A stretch of DNA of 53,475 bases from Acidobacteriaceae bacterium (lineage in GTDB: Bacteria; Acidobacteriota; Terriglobia; Terriglobales; Acidobacteriaceae): NCBI GenBank assembly GCA_030038435.1, contig JASHOY010000360.1, forward strand, positions 1 through 53,475, read 5' to 3'. This document shows positions 49,431-53,475 of the stretch, in pieces. The position numbers and the translations under genes are program-made. How positions within the stretch are numbered: the stretch's first letter is position 1; each line of letters opens with the position of its first letter. Below the pieces are notes generated by a model. The model saw only the letters and a list, made by a program, of their open reading frames with translations, was not told the origin of the DNA and ran no database searches.

Positions 49431-52400
49431 ATGAAAAAACGGATCAGTTTTGCACTTACCTTCGCAATGGTGTTCGCGATGCTTGGCGCTGCGTTGACCA
49501 TGGCGCGACCCGCGGCGGCGCAATCCAACGGCGCTCCAGCCAGGCCCAAAGGCCCGTGCGACATCTATGCTGCCGCCGGCGACCCCTGCGTCGCTGCCCA
49601 CAGCACTACGCGCGCTCTCTATGCCTCCTATGATGGCCCGCTCTACCAGGTCCGACGGCAGTCCGACGGCAAAACTCTGGACATCGGGGTCGTGGAACCA
49701 TCTGCATCGCCGCTCCCTGATCCAGGCGGGTATGCCGATGCCGCCGCGCAGGATGCATTCTGCGCCGACACCTACTGCTGGATCACCCGAATCTACGACC
49801 AATCGGGTCACCACAATGACCTGACCCAGCCGCCCCGGGGCGGTTTCAGCGGCCCTGCGCTGGGCGGCTTTGACAATCTTCCCATCGCCGACATGGCGCC
49901 GGTTACCGTCATGGGCCACAAAGTCTATGGCGTCTTCATCGAGCCGGGTATGGGCCTTCGCGACGATGACCCCAAAGGCACGGCGGTCGACGATCAGGCG
50001 GAGGGGCAGTACTGGGTCATCAATGGGCTGCACTTCAACTCGGGCTGCTGCTTCGACTACGGCAACGCCGAGATCGACAGCCACGATGACGACAACGGCA
50101 CCATGGAAGCCACGTATTATGGCGACGCCAATCCCTGGTACCACGGCCGTGAGCCCGGCCCTTGGATTATGACCGACCAGGAGAACAATCTCGTTGGCTG
50201 CGTCAATCCGGATGGCTCGAAATTCTGCGCGGATTTGCCCAGCATCGACTGGCGATTCGTGACCGCCATTGCCAAAGGCGAACCGCACCACTGGAGCACA
50301 CTGGGCGGCAACGCGCAGCAGGGCGACCTTTCCGTCATGTTCAGCGGACCCCGCGTGAATGCGACCTATGACCCCATGCGAAAGCAGGGAGCGATCCTTC
50401 TCGGTAACGGCGGGGACAACAGCAACGGCTCGCAGGGCACTTTTTATGAAGGTGCAATGACGGCCGCGGGCACCTACCCGTCGGACGCCACTGACCAACA
50501 GGTGCAGGCAAATATTGTGGCCGCCCGTTATGGCGTGTTCCCGCTCAGTCTGGCGCCGGCATCCGCTACGGCTGCTCCGCCCGGGATCCAGGTCTTCGCG
50601 CCGCGTTCCTCGCAGGAAACCACGCTCACCTTCACCAATACTACCGATGCCCCCGCATCGAATGTGAAACTGAGCATTTCCGCGCCCGACCGGCAGTGGA
50701 GTTCCGTCATTGTCGGCACTCATGAGACGTCGAAAACTTTCGCCGGCCCGGTTGCTCCCGGCGCCAGTGTGAGCGCCACGTATACGGTGACCTCAGCTCC
50801 CGCCGCCTTCAACGGCGACTTGGTCGGACACGCTTCGTGGACGAACCGGCACGGCAGAATGCACTCCGAGGAAACTACGGAAAAAGTGCGCAACGTCAGC
50901 CCGGTCAGGATCAACGAATTCCGCATCAGCTCCGGTCCTCCCGCCAATTCCACCGATTCCTTCATCGAGCTATACAATGCTGGCGCCCACAGCGTCGACA
51001 TTTCCAACTGGACGCTCACCGAGCGCCCGACGCAGCAGGCCATCTTCTCCTCGGTGAAGATTCCGGCTCGGACCAGGCTTGCCTCTCACGGCTTCTACCT
51101 GCTCGGCCTCTCCAACTCCGGATTGGCGGCAGTGGCGCACAACGGCGAAGCCACCATCTACGTCCGCAGCACAGCCGGCATGAAGGCCGGCGACACCCTA
51201 ACCATCGGCGCCGGACCTGACGCCGAGACACGCACCATCGCAAGCGTGGGCACGGCGGCCAGCAATCACACCACGCTCTGGCAGCCGTTGCCTGACGGAC
51301 CCATCATCACCATCCCTGCCGGTTCGACGAATGTGCCTGTCGAAAGCACCGCCGGCTTCGTGGTCGGAGAGAAGATCGCGCTCGGATATGGCGCCACTTA
51401 TCCCACCGACCCTGAAGGTAGGGAGAGGTATGAAGTGGCCACCGTGACCGCCGTGGGCAAGCCAGGCACGCAGGACTATCTCGCCGCCGATGCGCCCGCC
51501 GGCGCTACCAACATCAAGGTGACCTCTGTCGAAGACATTTCGGCTGGTGACAAGATCCGGCTCGACATCGATAGCATGGGCCACGGCATTGAGACGGTCA
51601 TAGTGACGCATGTGGGCACCCAGGCCAATCGCGCCAGGCTTGCGGCTGACGCGCCCGCCGGCGCCACCAACATTAAGGTTCGCGGGGATCGCGGTTTTGC
51701 GGTGGGTGACAAGATCATCATCGGCGACGGCACGCGGCAAACTGTCACCGTCACCTCCGTGGGCACGCCGGGACCCGGGGGCAGCGGCATCGACTTCACA
51801 CCGGCGCTCGAGCAGTCGCATATCCGCGATGAAGATGTGATTGAACCGGGCTCGGGCCTCGACCTCGCCGCTCCACTCAAGTTCAACCATGCGGCGAATC
51901 TTCCTTTCAGCGACCGGGGAACGGGAATCACTTTCCAGCCGGCCACGGCCTATGTTCACATCAGCAACGAGCCCATCCAGGCGCTGGGCGCAGGGATCAC
52001 GCTCGACAAGCCGCTGCGCAAAGATCACGCCATCAACACGGTTGTACGCGACGCTGCGGTTACCACTGCGGGCTATCAGGGTCCGCCGGCTCCTAACCAG
52101 TGGTTCGGTGGGCCGGAGTTCACTACCACCGAGGTGATGTTCGGGCGTTTCACCGCCAATTACAAAGCCGGCAGCATGGTGCTGCGCAACGCGGAGGGTC
52201 TGGTTGTCGATAGTCTCAACTACGGCGGTCTCGTTGACCCATGGGCCGCCCAGGGCTACCAGGCTGCGTCAGGGCAAGGCCAGGGTGGCTGCTTTGTTAC
52301 GGCGCCGGGTGCGGGCGGTGGATTTGGTCCATTTGCTCCTGCCGCCGCTGCGTCGAACACCAGCGCGGGCCGATTCCCTGATGGCCGCGACACGGGTAGC

Positions 52401-52898
52401 AACTGCACCGACTTCATCACCGCACCCTCCACCACCTTGTCAGCCGCCGCGGCAGCCGGCGCCACCAACATCAAGGTTGACAGCATCGAAGGTTTCGGCC
52501 CCGGCCAGAGGATCAGGGTAGGCGCGGGCTCGAATCTCGAAAATGCGACGATTACAACGGTCGGCACCGCGGGCGGCGCGACGGCGACCGCCGCCGCAGC
52601 ATCTGGCGCGACCGTTATTCATGTAACCAGCATCAGAGGATTCGATGACGGGCAGTCCATTACCATAGGCAGCGGCGCTGATTCTGAGACGGCGGAGATA
52701 CACTCGATCAACCGGCGTGAAGCAACGATCACCGTTTCAAGGCCGCTAAGTCACGGGTATGCGGCCGGCGCGCAGGTCGCCGGTTCCGGCATCACGCTCA
52801 CCTCACCGTTAAGCCATCAACATGCGAATCATGAGGAGGTATCAGGTGCCGCTTCTACGCCAGGCGCGCCCAACCGCTATTACCGGAATCCTCAATGA
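49431..52898 (+). CDS. Secreted GH54 alpha-L-arabinofuranosidase with NEW3-like, lamin-tail and repeat modules
   Basis: 1155 residues from ATG 49431-49433 (AGGGCAGGC upstream), signal peptide to about residue 31. Catalytic GH54 domain about 41-370: GPCDIYAAAGDPC, IYDQSGHHNDL, CCFDYGNAE, WIMTDQENNL and NGGDNSNGSQGTFYEG. Cys pairs C43/C53, C111/C116 and vicinal C206-C207 match the fungal enzyme AbfB; by that spacing E251 is the nucleophile and D329 the acid/base. It removes arabinose side chains from xylan or arabinan. The usual C-terminal CBM42 is not seen. Instead there is a NEW3-like beta domain (about 385-485), a lamin-tail-type domain from about 491 (VRINEFRISSGPPANSTDSFIELYN) and six short modules of the type GATNIKV..S..GF..GD.I.IG, four of them inserted within the lamin-tail domain and two near the end. 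Confidence 0.9.
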   Translation: MKKRISFALTFAMVFAMLGAALTMARPAAAQSNGAPARPKGPCDIYAAAGDPCVAAHSTTRALYASYDGPLYQVRRQSDGKTLDIGVVEPSASPLPDPGGYADAAAQDAFCADTYCWITRIYDQSGHHNDLTQPPRGGFSGPALGGFDNLPIADMAPVTVMGHKVYGVFIEPGMGLRDDDPKGTAVDDQAEGQYWVINGLHFNSGCCFDYGNAEIDSHDDDNGTMEATYYGDANPWYHGREPGPWIMTDQENNLVGCVNPDGSKFCADLPSIDWRFVTAIAKGEPHHWSTLGGNAQQGDLSVMFSGPRVNATYDPMRKQGAILLGNGGDNSNGSQGTFYEGAMTAAGTYPSDATDQQVQANIVAARYGVFPLSLAPASATAAPPGIQVFAPRSSQETTLTFTNTTDAPASNVKLSISAPDRQWSSVIVGTHETSKTFAGPVAPGASVSATYTVTSAPAAFNGDLVGHASWTNRHGRMHSEETTEKVRNVSPVRINEFRISSGPPANSTDSFIELYNAGAHSVDISNWTLTERPTQQAIFSSVKIPARTRLASHGFYLLGLSNSGLAAVAHNGEATIYVRSTAGMKAGDTLTIGAGPDAETRTIASVGTAASNHTTLWQPLPDGPIITIPAGSTNVPVESTAGFVVGEKIALGYGATYPTDPEGRERYEVATVTAVGKPGTQDYLAADAPAGATNIKVTSVEDISAGDKIRLDIDSMGHGIETVIVTHVGTQANRARLAADAPAGATNIKVRGDRGFAVGDKIIIGDGTRQTVTVTSVGTPGPGGSGIDFTPALEQSHIRDEDVIEPGSGLDLAAPLKFNHAANLPFSDRGTGITFQPATAYVHISNEPIQALGAGITLDKPLRKDHAINTVVRDAAVTTAGYQGPPAPNQWFGGPEFTTTEVMFGRFTANYKAGSMVLRNAEGLVVDSLNYGGLVDPWAAQGYQAASGQGQGGCFVTAPGAGGGFGPFAPAAAASNTSAGRFPDGRDTGSNCTDFITAPSTTLSAAAAAGATNIKVDSIEGFGPGQRIRVGAGSNLENATITTVGTAGGATATAAAASGATVIHVTSIRGFDDGQSITIGSGADSETAEIHSINRREATITVSRPLSHGYAAGAQVAGSGITLTSPLSHQHANHEEVSGAASTPGAPNRYYRNPQ

Positions 52899-53041
52899 AG
52901 GAACCTGACCGGAGGCTCTGGATTACTGCGGAAAGGCGGTTCGATAAGCCATGCGGCTCCTATGCCGATTCGAACGATAGCCCCGAAACAAGAATCAATC
53001 CATCGTCTTTGTGAGGGGAGATTTCCGATTCTTGATTTTAG

Positions 53042-53049
53042 AAACGTTT
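53042..53049. promoter_or_regulatory. LacI-type operator-like palindrome upstream of the GH3 gene
   Basis: AAACGTTT, a perfect 8-base palindrome with a central CG as in many LacI-family operators, lies 19 bases before the GH3 start codon, within AGAAACGTTTGAG. The match outside the core is poor. Confidence 0.3.
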
Positions 53050-53067
53050 GAGAATATTGTCACCAAA

Positions 53068-53475
53068 ATGATTCGATTTCTTTCCCTGCGCACCTCATTT
53101 CGTGGTTGTGTGTCGCAAGCTAAAGCTTCTCCGGCTCTGTGGTTCAATGAAACCGCGGAATGCCGGTTAGGATTTCGATCTCTCCGATTTCGCGGAGCTG
53201 CTCTGCTGCTGCCGGCAACTATTGCGCTGTTTGCGGCGATACCACTCCAAGCCCGGCAGTCGCATTCGGTGGCGCAGAAGCCGCCCGCTTATCGCGACGC
53301 GAATGCACCGCTTGAAAAGCGTGTGGAGGATTTGCTGAGGCGGATGACTCTCGAGGAGAAGGTGCGCCAACTCGATATGTATTCCGGCGCCACCTCGATC
53401 ATGAGCAGCTATAGAGACAAGACCCATGCTGCCCCTGACGCAACGTTTGTCCCCGCGAAAGCCCAGGCTCTGTGG
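53068..53475 (+). CDS. Glycoside hydrolase family 3 enzyme, N-terminal fragment cut by window edge
   Basis: Hand translation from ATG 53068-53070; 136 codons to the right edge without a stop. A long basic N-terminus, then a hydrophobic signal or anchor (AALLLPATIALFAAIPLQARQ), then PPAYRDANAPLEKRVEDLLRRMTLEEKVRQLDMYSG, the standard opening of exported GH3 beta-glucosidases and beta-xylosidases. The catalytic residues are outside the window. It follows the GH54 gene by 169 bases on the same strand and probably acts on the same plant polysaccharide. Confidence 0.88.
   Translation, partial: MIRFLSLRTSFRGCVSQAKASPALWFNETAECRLGFRSLRFRGAALLLPATIALFAAIPLQARQSHSVAQKPPAYRDANAPLEKRVEDLLRRMTLEEKVRQLDMYSGATSIMSSYRDKTHAAPDATFVPAKAQALW

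Noticed and set aside
1..53475. Search for CRISPR arrays, insertion sequences, phage genes, rRNA and tRNA genes
   Set aside because: No regularly spaced long repeats, no transposase or integrase frame, and no cloverleaf pattern seen by reading; a computed scan (tRNAscan, CRISPR finder) would settle small cases.

Overview
The window reads as chromosomal DNA of a GC-rich (about 60 %) acidobacterium of the Terriglobia/Acidobacteriales type. The evidence is three large Oar-like outer-membrane receptors with an N-terminal carboxypeptidase-regulatory-like domain, a DUF5666 protein paired with one of them, ECF sigma/zf-HC2 anti-sigma pairs, a small C-x2-C/H-x-C protein of a type I associate with this phylum, and heptanucleotide and GGGTGCYCCA intergenic repeats. 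The genus cannot be fixed from the sequence. No insertion sequence, prophage, CRISPR array, tRNA or rRNA was seen.

Layout. 1-3020 (-): sigma-54 response regulator followed by its histidine kinase, which runs off the left edge. 3116-8325 (-): DMT-type sugar permease, a possible mini membrane protein, and a 1109-residue TonB-type receptor with a clear terminator and promoter. 8676-11449 (-): ECF sigma factor, HEAT-repeat anti-sigma factor and double-PDZ exported protein as one operon. 11858-16005: Tat-exported amidohydrolase, two membrane-anchored orphans, a small Cys/His protein and an AroE-like dehydrogenase. 16246-20330 (-): alpha/beta hydrolase, a cobalamin riboswitch, and the BtuB-like receptor it controls. 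20777-22671: double zinc ribbon, second ECF sigma/anti-sigma pair, small membrane protein.

23147-26021 (+) is the most interesting block: a bufferin-type RiPP metallophore operon (bufA precursor with six Cys in a duplicated CKGKN motif, bufB DUF692/MNIO enzyme, bufC DUF2063 partner, DoxX membrane protein). Its precursor and enzyme genes are separated by inverted heptamer arrays around a perfect hairpin, and a candidate ECF-type promoter lies upstream.

26297-30510 (-) is a DUF5666 plus TonB-receptor operon behind a well-formed ECF promoter whose -10 element matches one upstream of the first sigma operon. 30762-37354 (-) is a peptidoglycan-recycling cluster (nagZ, anmK, peptide-binding lipoprotein) downstream of mutS. 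37586-41158 holds a polytopic membrane protein, a methyltransferase and a GtrB/DPM-like glycosyltransferase. 41323-46909 (-) is a tripartite heavy-metal RND efflux operon, divergent from a NarL-type two-component system (47176-49253); the shared intergenic region carries a 16-bp direct repeat at 21-bp spacing. 49431 to the right edge (+) starts a plant-polysaccharide block: a GH54 arabinofuranosidase with unusual C-terminal modules and the beginning of a GH3 enzyme.

Starts were moved inward from the longest open frame in many genes on the basis of ribosome-binding sites, signal peptides or gene overlaps; this is stated per entry.
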